The notes: generated by a model from the sequence alone, not told the origin. DNA of 64,000 bases from PFJX01 sp040751755 (GCA_040751755.1 JBFMHC010000046.1:124001-188000); one strand, 5' to 3'. Shown: positions 15,047-28,215, counted from the stretch's first letter. Made by a program: numbers and translations.

Positions 15047-16510
15047 TCAGGCGTGCGTGCCGCCCACCGTGAGCTCCTCGATGCGCAGGGTGGGCTGACC
15101 CACGCCCACGGGCACGCTCTGGCCCTCCTTGCCGCAGGTGCCCACGCCCGGATCGAGCTTCATGTCGTTGCCGATCATGGAGACGCGCGTGAGCACATCC
15201 GGGCCGTTGCCGATCAGGGTGGCGCCCTTCACCGGGTAGGTGACCTTGCCGTCCTCGATCATGTAGGCCTCGGCGGCGGAGAACACGAACTTGCCGCTGG
15301 TGATGTCGACCTGGCCGCCGCCGAAGTTCACCGCGTACAGGCCTTTTTTCACCGAGGCGATGATCTCCTGCGGGTCCCTGCCTTTGCCTCCCTCGCCGCC
15401 CAGCATGTAGGTGTTGGTCATGCGCGGCATGGGCAGGTGGGCGAAGGACTCGCGCCGCGCGTTGCCGGTGGGGGCCATGCCCATGAGCCGCGCGTTCATG
15501 CGGTCCTGCATGTAGCCCTTGAGGATGCCGTCCTCGATCAGCACGGTGCGCTGGCTCGGCGTGCCCTCGTCGTCGACGTTGAGCGAGCCGCGCCGGTCCG
15601 GCAGGGTGCCGTCGTCCACCACGGTCACGCCCGCGGCGGCGACGCGCTGGCCGATGCGGCCGGAGAAGGCGGAGGAACCCTTGCGGTTGAAGTCGCCCTC
15701 GAGGCCGTGGCCGATCGCCTCGTGCAGCAGGATGCCGGGCCAGCCGGCGCCCAGCACCACGGTCATGGCGCCGGCGGGGGCGGGGCGGGCACCGAGGTTG
15801 GTGAGGGCCTGCTCCACCGCCAGGCGGGCGTACTCGCGCAGGCGCTCGTCGTCGAAATAGGCGTAGTCGAAGCGCCCGCCGCCGCCGGCGGAGCCCTGTT
15901 CGCGCTTGCCGTCCGCCTCCACGATCACCTGCAGCGAGACGCGCACCAGCGGGCGCACGTCGGCGGCGCTGCGGCCGTCCAGGCGGGTGACGAAGACGAC
16001 CTCGTACTCGCCCGCCAGGCTGGCGATCACCTGGGTGACGCGCGGGTCGAACTTGCGCGCGTGGTCCTCCAGGCGGTGCAGCAGGGCGACCTTGTCGGTC
16101 TCGCTCAGCGAGGCGAGCGGATCGAGCGGCCGGTACAGGGCGCGCCCGGCCTCGCGGCCGGCCACCCGCCGCGTCGCCGACTGGCCGGCAGCGGCGATGG
16201 CGCGCACCGTGTCGGCCGCCTCGCGGATCGCGGCGACGCGGATGTCGTCGGAATAGGCGAAGGCGGTCTTGTCGCCCACCACGGCGCGCACGCCCACGCC
16301 CTGGTCGATGTTGAAGCTGCCGGACTTGACCTGGCCCTCCTCGAGGCTCCACGCCTCGGAGCGGGTGTACTGGAAGTAGAGGTCGGCGTCGTCCACCCTG
16401 TGGGCGGCGAGCTGGGCGAAGACGCCGTCCAACTGCGCGGCGTCGATCTCGTTGGGGGCGAGGAGGGTGGCCTCGGCGGCGGCGAAGCTGGGGGTGTCGG
16501 CGGCGCTCAT
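15047..16510 (-). CDS. tldD: Metalloprotease TldD
   Basis: This 487-residue protein is the catalytic partner of the TldD/TldE (PmbA) heterodimer that degrades unfolded peptides and matures peptides such as microcin B17 and CcdA. The zinc motif HEAIGH is at 263-268 in GILLHEAIGHGLEGDF. The conserved GKGRDPQEII and C-terminal GGTCG-like region (GVGTCGKEGQSVPVGVGQPTL) are present. It starts five bases after the nitrilase stop. The yhdP-nitrilase-tldD order is conserved in many gammaproteobacteria. The pmbA partner is not in this window. Confidence 0.95.
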   Translation of the reverse strand: MSAADTPSFAAAEATLLAPNEIDAAQLDGVFAQLAAHRVDDADLYFQYTRSEAWSLEEGQVKSGSFNIDQGVGVRAVVGDKTAFAYSDDIRVAAIREAADTVRAIAAAGQSATRRVAGREAGRALYRPLDPLASLSETDKVALLHRLEDHARKFDPRVTQVIASLAGEYEVVFVTRLDGRSAADVRPLVRVSLQVIVEADGKREQGSAGGGGRFDYAYFDDERLREYARLAVEQALTNLGARPAPAGAMTVVLGAGWPGILLHEAIGHGLEGDFNRKGSSAFSGRIGQRVAAAGVTVVDDGTLPDRRGSLNVDDEGTPSQRTVLIEDGILKGYMQDRMNARLMGMAPTGNARRESFAHLPMPRMTNTYMLGGEGGKGRDPQEIIASVKKGLYAVNFGGGQVDITSGKFVFSAAEAYMIEDGKVTYPVKGATLIGNGPDVLTRVSMIGNDMKLDPGVGTCGKEGQSVPVGVGQPTLRIEELTVGGTHA

Positions 16511-16514
16511 GGGG

Positions 16515-17351
16515 TCAGGCCTTGATCACGTCGACCTTGATCGTGCCCTTGCAGTCCAGGGTGCGGTGCCGGAGCGCGGGCAGGCTCTTGCGCAGCCCCT
16601 CCTGGTAGCCGCGGTTGACCGCCGCCACCACCACGCCCGAGCCGCGCGGCAGGCGGTCGAGGATGTTGCCCCAGGGGTCGACGATCATGGAGTCGCCGTG
16701 CGTCTCGCGTCCGGACACGTGGTAGCCGCCCTGCGCGGGGGCGATCACGTAGGCCAGGTTCTCGATCGCGCGGGCGCGCACCAGGGTCTCGAAATGCGCC
16801 TTGCCGGTGGTGGCGGTGAAGGCCGCCGGCACGACGATGAGGTCGACCTCGCCCATGGCACGGTACAGCTCGGGGAAGCGCAGGTCGTAGCAGATCGACA
16901 GGCCGAGGCGGCCGAAGGGCGTCTCCACCACCGTCACGGTGTCGCCCGGCTCGATGGTGTTCTGTTCCTTGTAGTGCTCGTTGCCGAGGTCGAGCCCGAA
17001 CAGGTGGATCTTGTCGTAGCGCGCCACCAGCTTGCCCTTGTCGTCGTAGACCAGGCAGCTGTTGCGCACCTTCTTCGGGTTGTCGCAGTCCAGCGGCACG
17101 GAACCGCCCACCAGCCAGATGCCGTGTTTCTTCGCCTGGCAGGAAAGGAATTTCTGGATCGGCCCCTTGCCCGGCGTCTCGCGCGCCGCGACCTTGTCGG
17201 TGTCCTTCAGGCCCATGATGGCGAAGTATTCGGGCAGGGCCACGAGCCTGGCGCCGGCCGCCACGGCCATGCCGATGAGGCGCTCCGCCTCCGCCAGGTT
17301 GGCGGCGACGTTCGGCCCCGAGGCCATCTGCACCGCCGCCACTCGCACCAT
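16515..17351 (-). CDS. Carbon-nitrogen hydrolase (Nit1 / deaminated glutathione amidase type)
   Basis: This 278-residue nitrilase-superfamily enzyme has the Glu-Lys-Cys triad: Glu in LVALPEYFA, Lys in YDKIHLFGLD and Cys in GLSICYDLRFPELYRA. The sequence is of the Nit1/Nit2-like branch, whose known activity is hydrolysis of deaminated glutathione or related omega-amides (established for the family, not tested here). A spacer of 196 bases separates its start from yhdP upstream, in which no separate gene is convincing. It is followed by tldD after four bases. Confidence 0.88.
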   Translation of the reverse strand: MVRVAAVQMASGPNVAANLAEAERLIGMAVAAGARLVALPEYFAIMGLKDTDKVAARETPGKGPIQKFLSCQAKKHGIWLVGGSVPLDCDNPKKVRNSCLVYDDKGKLVARYDKIHLFGLDLGNEHYKEQNTIEPGDTVTVVETPFGRLGLSICYDLRFPELYRAMGEVDLIVVPAAFTATTGKAHFETLVRARAIENLAYVIAPAQGGYHVSGRETHGDSMIVDPWGNILDRLPRGSGVVVAAVNRGYQEGLRKSLPALRHRTLDCKGTIKVDVIKA

Positions 17352-17547
17352 GCTGGCGGCATCCTTGCTTGCCTCCGGGGTCGGCCTGGCGACCGTGCGG
17401 GTGCGTGTCTTGGCGAAGCTGTAGGTCTTCGCGGCGGGCTTGGCGGGGGGGCTTGAGGGGACGGTTCACGAGGGTCCTGGGGGGCGTGGCTGGAAGGCTT
17501 CGAGGGTACACAAGGTCTTCCCGCGCGGGCAAGCCTCGGGCGCGCCC

Positions 17548-20500
17548 TCAGCGCGCGGTTTCGGCCGGTTCACGCGCGGCGGTGCGGGGGATCTTGGCGA
17601 TGACCGGCTCCGCCCAGGTGCCGGAGACCGTGTAGCCGAACTCCGCCACCTGGCCGATCGGGTTCTTCAGCACCTTGTTCGCCAGCAGCGTGCCCAGGCC
17701 CACCGCCGGGCCGCCGAGGAGGGCGCCCGCCACCGCCACGGTGTCCTCGATGCGCGGCTGGATCTGCAGCGTCAGGTTCTGCGTCTCGCCGGGCAGATTG
17801 ACCACGCCGCTCATGCGGATCTGCGCCGCCGGGCCGTTCATGCGCAGGTCCTTGGTGTAGGCGGCGCCGTTCTCGATGTGCACCTGGCCGACGATCTCGT
17901 CGAATGCGAAGCCCTGCGAGAACACGTCGCGGAAGTCCAGGTTGATGCGGCGCGGCAGCGACTGCAGGCTGAGCACGCCGATCAGGCGCGCCGCGCCCGG
18001 GTCGACCTTGAGGAACTGGCCGTGGCCGGCCTTGAACGCCAGGTCGCCGTCCAGGCTGCGCAGGTCGAAGTCCTCGATGCCGCCCTGCCAGCCGAGGCTG
18101 CCGGCCAGTTCCGCCTCGCCGCCCTTGATGGCGTCGGCGTAGCCGAAGCGCGCCAGGAGCCGGCCGAGATTCTGCGTCGCGAGCTTGAGCTTCAGGCGGG
18201 TCGGGCGGCGCGCCTGGCTCGACACCAGGCCGCTCGCCTCCAGACGGCCCTCCGGCGGGGCTAGCAGGAAGCGCTCGACCTGGAAGCCGCCCTTCGCGGG
18301 CGTCATGCGCAGGCGCGCCTCGCCCAGGTCGCGCTGCTTCCAGGTCAGGGACTGCGCGGTGAGTTCGAGGCCGCTCAACTGGCCCGCGCCGGCGCTGATC
18401 GCCCCCGCGCTGACGGGCGCGGCACCGGCCTCGGCATCCGGCACGGCCAGGCGTCTGAAGTTGGCGATCACGCGCGTGCCGCCAGCCTCCGGCACGGTGA
18501 CCAGCTCCCCGGCGACCTCCTTGCCAGCGAGCATCAGGTTCCAGCCCTTGCCGGAAGGGTGCAGGCGCACCACGGTGTCGTGCAGGCGACGATCGAGGAC
18601 GCGCAGCTCGTTGAAGGCGAGGTTCGCCTCGCGGAACGCCGGCGACGACCGGTCGTCCGCCTCGCCCTGCGTTGCCGTGGGCGCACCCCAGTCGAGCCGG
18701 CGCCAGGCATCGAGGTCGAGGAAGCGCTGGCTGCCGCTGATCCACAGGCCCGCCGCCTTCGGTTCCTCCGCCTCGTCGCCGCCCAGGCGGACGTTGACGC
18801 GCGGCTCGCCGTTGCGCGGGATGTGCGCACGCAGGCTGGCCAGGCCGCCGTAGCGCGCGCCGAGCCGGCCGCCGTCCTCCCCGCCGGGCAGGTGCCGGAC
18901 CTGCAAGGGCACGCCCTGCGCCGCCGTCTTGCCCAGCGGCGCGGGCAGGTCGAGCGCCAGGCCGACCAGGTCCGAATCGACCTGGATGCCCGATGCCTGG
19001 CCGCCGCCGCCCAGGTCGATCCGCGCCTGCCACTGGGCGCTGCCGCGCAGGCGCCTGGCCAGCACCGCCGGCAGATGCGGCCACAGGGTCTCGGCATGGG
19101 CGGTGCCACGGATCTGCGCACGCAGCCCCGCGCCCTCCTGGCTGTTCAGGTCCAGCTCCGCCGGCATGTCGAGGATGCGCATGCGCATGCCGGCCGCCTG
19201 CACGGCCTTCTCGGTGAAGGTGAGGCTGCCCTTGACGTCCTCCAGCGCGGGCAGGTCCGCGCCGGGGCTGACGCGGTTGTCGAGGAAGGTGTAGGCGCCG
19301 CCCACCGTGGTGTCGACGACGCTGCGCAGGGGCAGGCGCAGCTTCAGTTCGAGGATGCCGTCGCCCTGTGCGGAGAACGGCCGCACGAAGTGGTCGGTGT
19401 AGCGGTCCACCGGCGACTGGCGGATGAACTCCAGGAAGGTGCGGGTGGCGCCGCTGGCGCGGCCCTCGATCAGCGCCACCTCGTCCGGCGTGTAGTGCAG
19501 ATCGGGGATCAGCACCTTCACGGGGCCGAGCCGCGCGTCGAGGACGCGCCCGGTGTCGGCGGTGAGGGACATCGCCTTGTCGTGGAACACCAGTTCGCCC
19601 CGCACACCGTCGATGCGTGGCCAGCCGGGCGCGTAGGCCAATATGCCGTCCACCAGCCTCATGCCGACGCGGAACTCGCCGCCGCCGTGATCGAAGGGGA
19701 AGTCGCGCAGGTCGCCCTTGAGGGTGAGGCGGACGTTTTCCGCGTGCCCGCCGACCAGGGCGCGCTTGAGCCATTCGTAGGCGTCCTGCGCCACCTTGTG
19801 CGGCAGGTAGCGGTGCACGGCGCTGGCCTGACCCCAGGCGAGGTGCGCGGCGATGTCCACGCGCGGCGTGCCGCCCCTGGGCAGGAGGATGTGGCCGTGT
19901 GCCGTGCCCTCGAGATCGGCGTTGGCCAGGCGCCGCGCCTGGAACTCCAGGGCCAGGCGGTCCGGCTCGAAGCGCCAGTCCGCCTGCGCATCCAGCTTGT
20001 CGAAGCGCATGTCGTGGCGGAAAACCTGCGGCCAGCTCAGGTTGAACTGGGTGCCCGCGAGGGTGACGCGGCCGCCCTTCTGGTTCGCCTCGATCAGGGC
20101 ATCGAGGCCGGAGAGCGCGGGCAGGCGCTGGTAGGCCTCGGCGCCCGCCTGGTGGATCTTCAGGCTGAGGGCGTAATCGTCCTGCCCCGCCCAGTGTCCC
20201 TGCGCGTGCTCCACCAGGCCGCGCGGCTTGAGCGCGGCGATCAGGTCGTGGCTGCCGCGCGGCAGCGGCAGGGCGCCGGTCAGCGCGGTCATGGCCTCGA
20301 GGCGCAGGTTGTCGGCGCTCGCCTCGATGCGCCGGAAGCCGCCGCCCTCGGCCGGCGTGAGGGTCAGGCGCAGGCTCGCCGGGTCGGCGGGCGGTGCCTC
20401 CGGGGCCTGGAAGCGCAGCCGCTCCACGAACAGGGTGTGCGCCGTCTTTTCGCGGCCCCAGCCCATGCGCCCGCTCAGGCTGGCGAAGCGCAGGTCCGGC

Positions 20501-21390
20501 AGGTCCTGGCGGATGCTGAGGGCGATGTCGCGCAGGTGCGCGTCGCCGGTCAGGCCGACCGCCTGCCCGCGCTTGATGTCGAGCCAGAAGCGCAGGTCGC
20601 CGACGCCGGACTTCACCGACTGCTGCGCCCACGGCACCCATCGTCCCCAGGTGCCGAAGTCGGCCTGGCTGGCCTGGGCGTAGAGCTGCCCGGACCAGCT
20701 GTCGGGCGTGTGGACCGATGCGCCGCGCAGGTCGGCGCGCAGTTCCAGGCGCGAGGCGGCGGCGGACGGCAGGGCGACGACGCCGGCGCGATGCCGGCCG
20801 AAACGGTTCTCCAGCAGCAGCCGCACCTGCCGCAGCTCGAGCACCGGCGCGCCGAGCCGCTCGTCGAGCCAGCTGAGTTGCGCGTCGCGCACGACGATGC
20901 GCGGCTGGCGCAGCAGCCAGTCCGGGAAGGGGCTGGGCGCGCTGGGGGTGTTGAGGGGGATGCCGGCGAGGTAGACGATGCCGTCGGCGGCGCGGCGCAG
21001 CGGCAGGCTGGGGCGTTCGATCTGGATGCGCGCGAGGCGCACGTCCAGCAGCGCCAGCGACCACCACGAACCCAGGGCCTCGACGCGTGGCACCACCAGC
21101 GGCTCGCCGCGCGCCGGTTGCAGGCGCACGTCGCCGAGCGTGAGGCGCGGGTTGATGCCCTGCCAGTCCGCCGCCAGCGTGCCGATGCGCACCGGCACGC
21201 CGACCACCCGGCTCACCGCCGCCTCCAGGTCCGGGCGGTAGCGGCCCACGTCGGGCATGAACCAGAACTTCAGCACCAGGGCCACCAGGCACATGACGAT
21301 CACCGCCGCGCCGGCGACGTACGCGGCATAGTGGGCCAGGCGGCGGAGGATGAGGATCGGCAGGGGCGGCATGCCCGCGAACAATGCCAT
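17548..21390 (-). CDS. yhdP: YhdP-family AsmA-like envelope lipid-transport protein
   Basis: This protein of about 1280 residues has one N-terminal membrane helix (AYVAGAAVIVMCLVALVLKFWF) and a huge beta-rich periplasmic part. It ends with the AsmA-like C-terminal region (SLPRRINLDFRDVFSQGFAFDEI, then AVGLGTLLANKVLKNPIGQ). YhdP, TamB and YdbH are bridge-like proteins that carry phospholipids to the outer membrane in E. coli. Size and domain order fit YhdP. The start is uncertain: ATG at 21390 or at 21372 both give sensible N-termini, while the longer frame from 21495 adds an Arg-rich segment unlike the family. Confidence 0.9.
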   Translation of the reverse strand: MALFAGMPPLPILILRRLAHYAAYVAGAAVIVMCLVALVLKFWFMPDVGRYRPDLEAAVSRVVGVPVRIGTLAADWQGINPRLTLGDVRLQPARGEPLVVPRVEALGSWWSLALLDVRLARIQIERPSLPLRRAADGIVYLAGIPLNTPSAPSPFPDWLLRQPRIVVRDAQLSWLDERLGAPVLELRQVRLLLENRFGRHRAGVVALPSAAASRLELRADLRGASVHTPDSWSGQLYAQASQADFGTWGRWVPWAQQSVKSGVGDLRFWLDIKRGQAVGLTGDAHLRDIALSIRQDLPDLRFASLSGRMGWGREKTAHTLFVERLRFQAPEAPPADPASLRLTLTPAEGGGFRRIEASADNLRLEAMTALTGALPLPRGSHDLIAALKPRGLVEHAQGHWAGQDDYALSLKIHQAGAEAYQRLPALSGLDALIEANQKGGRVTLAGTQFNLSWPQVFRHDMRFDKLDAQADWRFEPDRLALEFQARRLANADLEGTAHGHILLPRGGTPRVDIAAHLAWGQASAVHRYLPHKVAQDAYEWLKRALVGGHAENVRLTLKGDLRDFPFDHGGGEFRVGMRLVDGILAYAPGWPRIDGVRGELVFHDKAMSLTADTGRVLDARLGPVKVLIPDLHYTPDEVALIEGRASGATRTFLEFIRQSPVDRYTDHFVRPFSAQGDGILELKLRLPLRSVVDTTVGGAYTFLDNRVSPGADLPALEDVKGSLTFTEKAVQAAGMRMRILDMPAELDLNSQEGAGLRAQIRGTAHAETLWPHLPAVLARRLRGSAQWQARIDLGGGGQASGIQVDSDLVGLALDLPAPLGKTAAQGVPLQVRHLPGGEDGGRLGARYGGLASLRAHIPRNGEPRVNVRLGGDEAEEPKAAGLWISGSQRFLDLDAWRRLDWGAPTATQGEADDRSSPAFREANLAFNELRVLDRRLHDTVVRLHPSGKGWNLMLAGKEVAGELVTVPEAGGTRVIANFRRLAVPDAEAGAAPVSAGAISAGAGQLSGLELTAQSLTWKQRDLGEARLRMTPAKGGFQVERFLLAPPEGRLEASGLVSSQARRPTRLKLKLATQNLGRLLARFGYADAIKGGEAELAGSLGWQGGIEDFDLRSLDGDLAFKAGHGQFLKVDPGAARLIGVLSLQSLPRRINLDFRDVFSQGFAFDEIVGQVHIENGAAYTKDLRMNGPAAQIRMSGVVNLPGETQNLTLQIQPRIEDTVAVAGALLGGPAVGLGTLLANKVLKNPIGQVAEFGYTVSGTWAEPVIAKIPRTAAREPAETAR

Positions 21391-21442
21391 GACGAGGGGC
21401 GGTGTGAAAGGGTGGCGCGGGGTGGAGGACAGGGGGTGGGGA

Positions 21443-22477
21443 TCAGGGCGCCAAGGCTGAGAGCGTCGCCGCGATCTCCGGTTCCGCCAAGGCATCGAAA
21501 TCCTCGCGGCTGAACACCGTCATCGCCCCCGCCAGCTCGCTCCACGCCAGGCCGGCGCTCCACGCGGGCAGCGGCAGGCTGCCCTGGGCGCGGCGCGGCA
21601 GGATGTGCACCCGTTCCCGCGTGTAGACCAGGTTGTAGGGCGTGCCGGCCTGGTGCAGCTCGTCGAGGATCAGCCACGCCTCGGTGGCCTCCTCCGCCAC
21701 CAGGCAGGGCAGGGGGTAGTCCAGCGTCCCGCCGTTGTGGCGGAAGGTGGGGGAGAGCAGCGGCAGCGCGTCGGCGCGCGTGAAGCTCTGGAAGTGCAGG
21801 TGGTTCACCGAGGCCTGCGCGCCCAGGCTGTTGTAGGCGATGCCGAGGTCGGGCAGGCCCTCGCCCGCCGCCGTCGCGACCGCCCAGGCCCAGCCGTGCA
21901 GTTCCGGCGTGAGCCACTGCGGCAGGCAGCGTTCCGGCTCCGGCACCAGCAGGCCGTGCAGGGGGGCGAAGGGGAACTTGTTGTAGAGCAGGCGCGCGGG
22001 TTTGCCCGCGAGTTCGCCCGACCACAGCACCTCCCTGGCGAGGAAGGGCTTGTTGAAATGGAAGCCGGCCGCGTCGAAGGGGCGCAGCAGCCCCTCCACC
22101 GTGCCGCCGCTGGCGCGCGGCGGGCGCAGGGCGCGGATCGGGTTGAACTGGATGCGCCAGGGGCCGGCGTCGCGCCAGGCGGTGGGGGCGATGTGCTCGA
22201 AGCCGATCGCCATCAGCTTGAGGAACACCAGCAGGTCGTCCTCCGGCTCGGCCACGCGCCGGCCGTGCCGCAGGGCCTCGCGGATCGCCGCCTCGTGGCG
22301 CTGGTGCAGGGCCTGCAGCGGCGCGCGCAGGTGTTCCCAGAGCGCCGCGTCGTAGGCGGCGTTGGCCAGTCCGAGGACATACACGCCCAGGCCGCCGTGG
22401 CGCGCCAGCATGTCCTCCAGGCCTTGCGCGAAGGCCTGATGCAGCGCCGCCTCGCTGGCAAAGGGGGTGGCGCTCAC
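21443..22477 (-). CDS. HIT-superfamily nucleotidyltransferase/phosphorylase-like protein
   Basis: This 344-residue cytosolic protein is read from a GTG start at 22477 that overlaps the preceding stop (GTGA) and follows GGGGAGGT. Residues about 108-120 contain QFNPIRALRPPR. Residues 166-180 read NKFPFAPLHGLLVPE, and 214-231 contain YNSLGAQASVNHLHFQ. The H226-L-H228-F-Q230 motif resembles the histidine motif of the GalT/Ap4A-phosphorylase/GDP-hexose phosphorylase branch of HIT enzymes. It probably transfers or phosphorolyses a nucleotide. The substrate is unknown; coupling to the phosphatase-ADP-ribosylglycohydrolase suggests an ADP-ribose- or dinucleotide-type substrate (inference). Confidence 0.7.
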   Translation of the reverse strand: MSATPFASEAALHQAFAQGLEDMLARHGGLGVYVLGLANAAYDAALWEHLRAPLQALHQRHEAAIREALRHGRRVAEPEDDLLVFLKLMAIGFEHIAPTAWRDAGPWRIQFNPIRALRPPRASGGTVEGLLRPFDAAGFHFNKPFLAREVLWSGELAGKPARLLYNKFPFAPLHGLLVPEPERCLPQWLTPELHGWAWAVATAAGEGLPDLGIAYNSLGAQASVNHLHFQSFTRADALPLLSPTFRHNGGTLDYPLPCLVAEEATEAWLILDELHQAGTPYNLVYTRERVHILPRRAQGSLPLPAWSAGLAWSELAGAMTVFSREDFDALAEPEIAATLSALAP

Positions 22478-24024
22478 CGTACCTCCCCGCACCATACGGG
22501 CTGCGCCCAGTCGGCGACATCGCAGATCGCGTCCAGCACGTCGAGGCGGCGGACCCATGCGTGGGGCAGCGCCGCCAGGCCGTATTGCGCGGCGAACAGC
22601 ATGCCGGCGAGGCCCGCGGTGGTGTCGGAGTCGCCGTCGTGGTTGGCGGCGATCCCCGCCACGGTGGCGAAGTCGATGCTGCGCGTGGCGGCATACACGG
22701 CGATGGCGAGCGCCTCGTCGCCCTGCCAGCCCAGGCCCAGTTCCGGCGGCAGCCGGCCGAGGTAGGGGTGGGGGGCGGCGCGCAGCGCCGCGTCCAGGCG
22801 CGCCACCGTCGCCTCGTGGCCGGCATGGCCGAGCGCGAACTCGCGCGCCTGGCGCGCCGCGGCGAGCAGGGTCTGGCCCTGCAGCAGCAGGTGCACGGTG
22901 GCGGCGAGGATGCCGGCGGGCAGGTAGGCATCCGGGTGGCCGTGGGTCAGGGCGGCGCAGCGCATGCCCAGGGAGAAGGCGCGCACCGCGTCGATGTTCG
23001 GCAGCAGGCCCACCGGGGCGATGCGCATGACGCCGCCGCAGCCCTTGCTGGCGTTGATGGGGGCCTCCGGCGTGCCGTGTCCGCCCGCCTGCAGGGCCGT
23101 CACGCAGGTCTTGCCGGGGGCGCGCCGCACGTGCAGCGCGGCGTGCTTCATGAGGCGGCTGGCGGCGTTGCCGTTGGTGCGGCCGCCCTGGCATTCCAGC
23201 CAGTCCAGATAGGACAGGCGCACGTCGCGCAGCAGGGCGTCGTCGTCCGCGGCGCCGTTCAGCATCCCCCGCGTCAGGCCCTCGAGGGTGAAGAGGCTGA
23301 GCTGGGTGTCGTCGGTGACCAGCAGCTGTTCCTGCTCGAACTGCGGTTCGCGCTGTCCTTCAGGGCCGAAACGACGCTGGATCGCCGGCAGCTTGTCGAA
23401 CTCGATGGGGTGGCCGAAGCCGTCGCCCAGTGCGCCGCCGAGCAGGCAGGCGAGCCGCCGCGACAGGCGCTCGTCGCGCGCCGCGGGGATCACGCGCACC
23501 TCGCGCACGTGCTGTTCCTGCGCCTCGTTCTGGATCGCGCCGCGCCGCGCCCGACGCACCTGCGAGATCGCCTCGGCGGGCGGCACGCCCAGCTCGGCGA
23601 GGAGGTGCGCGGCCATGGTGCCGGCACGCCCCAGGCCGGCGCGGCAGTGCACCACCACGCGGCCGCCGCGGCGCAGCAGCTGGCGCAGGCGCATGCCGGA
23701 ATAGACCCAGCGGCGGCCGAACTGCCAGTCCGGCACCTCCATGTCGCGGATCGGCAGGTGGTGCCACTCCAGGCCGGCCGCCTCCGCCAGCTCGCCCAGG
23801 CGGCTGACCTTGAGGCGCTCGAACTCGCGCTGCTCGATCAGGGTCAGCAGGGCGTCCGCGCCCCAGGCGCGGATGGCGGCGAGGTCGTTGTCCAGGTCGC
23901 GCGGCGAGGCGCCCGGCCGCACCCCGGCGTCGCAGGTGCCGGGGCAGTGCGTGATGCCCAGCATGCCCTTGCCCTCGGGCAGGGGCAGGGTGGCGATCTC
24001 CAGGGTGACGGACGTGGCGGGCAA
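22474..24024 (-). CDS. Fusion of CDKN3-like dual-specificity phosphatase and ADP-ribosylglycohydrolase
   Basis: This 516-residue protein has two complete catalytic domains. Residues about 20-180 form a cysteine phosphatase of CDKN3/KAP type: VRPGASPRDLDNDLAAI, an Asp loop in PIRDMEVPD and the P-loop HCRAGLGRAG (C127, R133). Residues about 188-516 form an ADP-ribosylglycohydrolase (DraG/ARH): LLGGALGDGFGHPIEF, metal motif TDDT (237-240) and DGDSDTT (463-469). Such enzymes remove ADP-ribose from proteins or hydrolyse related metabolites. The start is a TTG at 24024, seven bases after the metH stop; ATG at residue 21 is an alternative. It is followed by the HIT-type gene with a four-base overlap. 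Confidence 0.85.
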   Translation of the reverse strand: MPATSVTLEIATLPLPEGKGMLGITHCPGTCDAGVRPGASPRDLDNDLAAIRAWGADALLTLIEQREFERLKVSRLGELAEAAGLEWHHLPIRDMEVPDWQFGRRWVYSGMRLRQLLRRGGRVVVHCRAGLGRAGTMAAHLLAELGVPPAEAISQVRRARRGAIQNEAQEQHVREVRVIPAARDERLSRRLACLLGGALGDGFGHPIEFDKLPAIQRRFGPEGQREPQFEQEQLLVTDDTQLSLFTLEGLTRGMLNGAADDDALLRDVRLSYLDWLECQGGRTNGNAASRLMKHAALHVRRAPGKTCVTALQAGGHGTPEAPINASKGCGGVMRIAPVGLLPNIDAVRAFSLGMRCAALTHGHPDAYLPAGILAATVHLLLQGQTLLAAARQAREFALGHAGHEATVARLDAALRAAPHPYLGRLPPELGLGWQGDEALAIAVYAATRSIDFATVAGIAANHDGDSDTTAGLAGMLFAAQYGLAALPHAWVRRLDVLDAICDVADWAQPVWCGEVR

Positions 24025-24031
24025 GACGGGC

Positions 24032-27703
<3,672 letters not shown>

Positions 27704-27803
27704 GGGGGAGTTGGCCGGCCGGAGCCGGGGCGTGAAAGGCCGGCTATGATAGGCAAAATCAGATACTTAAGGTACCTCCGGGCGAGGTCGAGGAGACAGG
27801 AAC

Positions 27804-28190
27804 ATGCAACATCTGACCCCCAGGCAAACTGCCGCGTTTCTCGAAGGCAATCCCAGCGCCGTGTTCATCGACTGCCGTTCGGAATGGGAATTCCTGTTCG
27901 TCGGCCATCCCCTCGGCGCCATCCTCATCCCCTGGTACGAGGGCGAGAACTGGGACCTCAACCCGCGTTTCCTCGGCGAGGTGCGCATCGCCGCCTCGCA
28001 CAACCGGCCGGTGGTGCTGATCTGCCGCTCCGGCAACCGCTCGAAGGAGGCGGGGGAGTTCCTGGAGCAGCACGGCTTCAGCGACGTCTACAACGTGCTG
28101 TACGGTTTCGAGGGCGAACTGGACGAGCACCACCGCCGCTCCACGAAGAACGGCTGGCGCTTCGACGGGTTGCCGTGGGAGCAGTGCTAG
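27804..28190 (+). CDS. Single-domain rhodanese
   Basis: This 128-residue cytosolic rhodanese has active-site loop LICRSGNRSKEA (the catalytic Cys begins CRSGNRS) and the substrate-side FIDCRSEWEFLFVGHPLGA. No signal peptide is present. It probably transfers sulfane sulfur to a thiol acceptor. The C-terminus GWRFDGLPWEQC is typical of this subgroup. It is divergent from metH, whose product chemistry also involves thiols, but no firm functional link is known. Confidence 0.9.
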   Translation: MQHLTPRQTAAFLEGNPSAVFIDCRSEWEFLFVGHPLGAILIPWYEGENWDLNPRFLGEVRIAASHNRPVVLICRSGNRSKEAGEFLEQHGFSDVYNVLYGFEGELDEHHRRSTKNGWRFDGLPWEQC

Positions 28191-28215
28191 CGGCCTGTCG
28201 GCCTGTCGGGCGGCC

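Noticed and set aside
18559..21513. Open frame of 984 codons on the plus strand opposite yhdP
   Set aside because: Shadow of yhdP with a biased composition and no domain; the minus-strand yhdP has family motifs throughout.
27704..27803. Cobalamin or SAM riboswitch before metH
   Set aside because: Only 100 bases separate metH from the divergent rhodanese gene, and no B12-box-like or SAM-type conserved core is visible.
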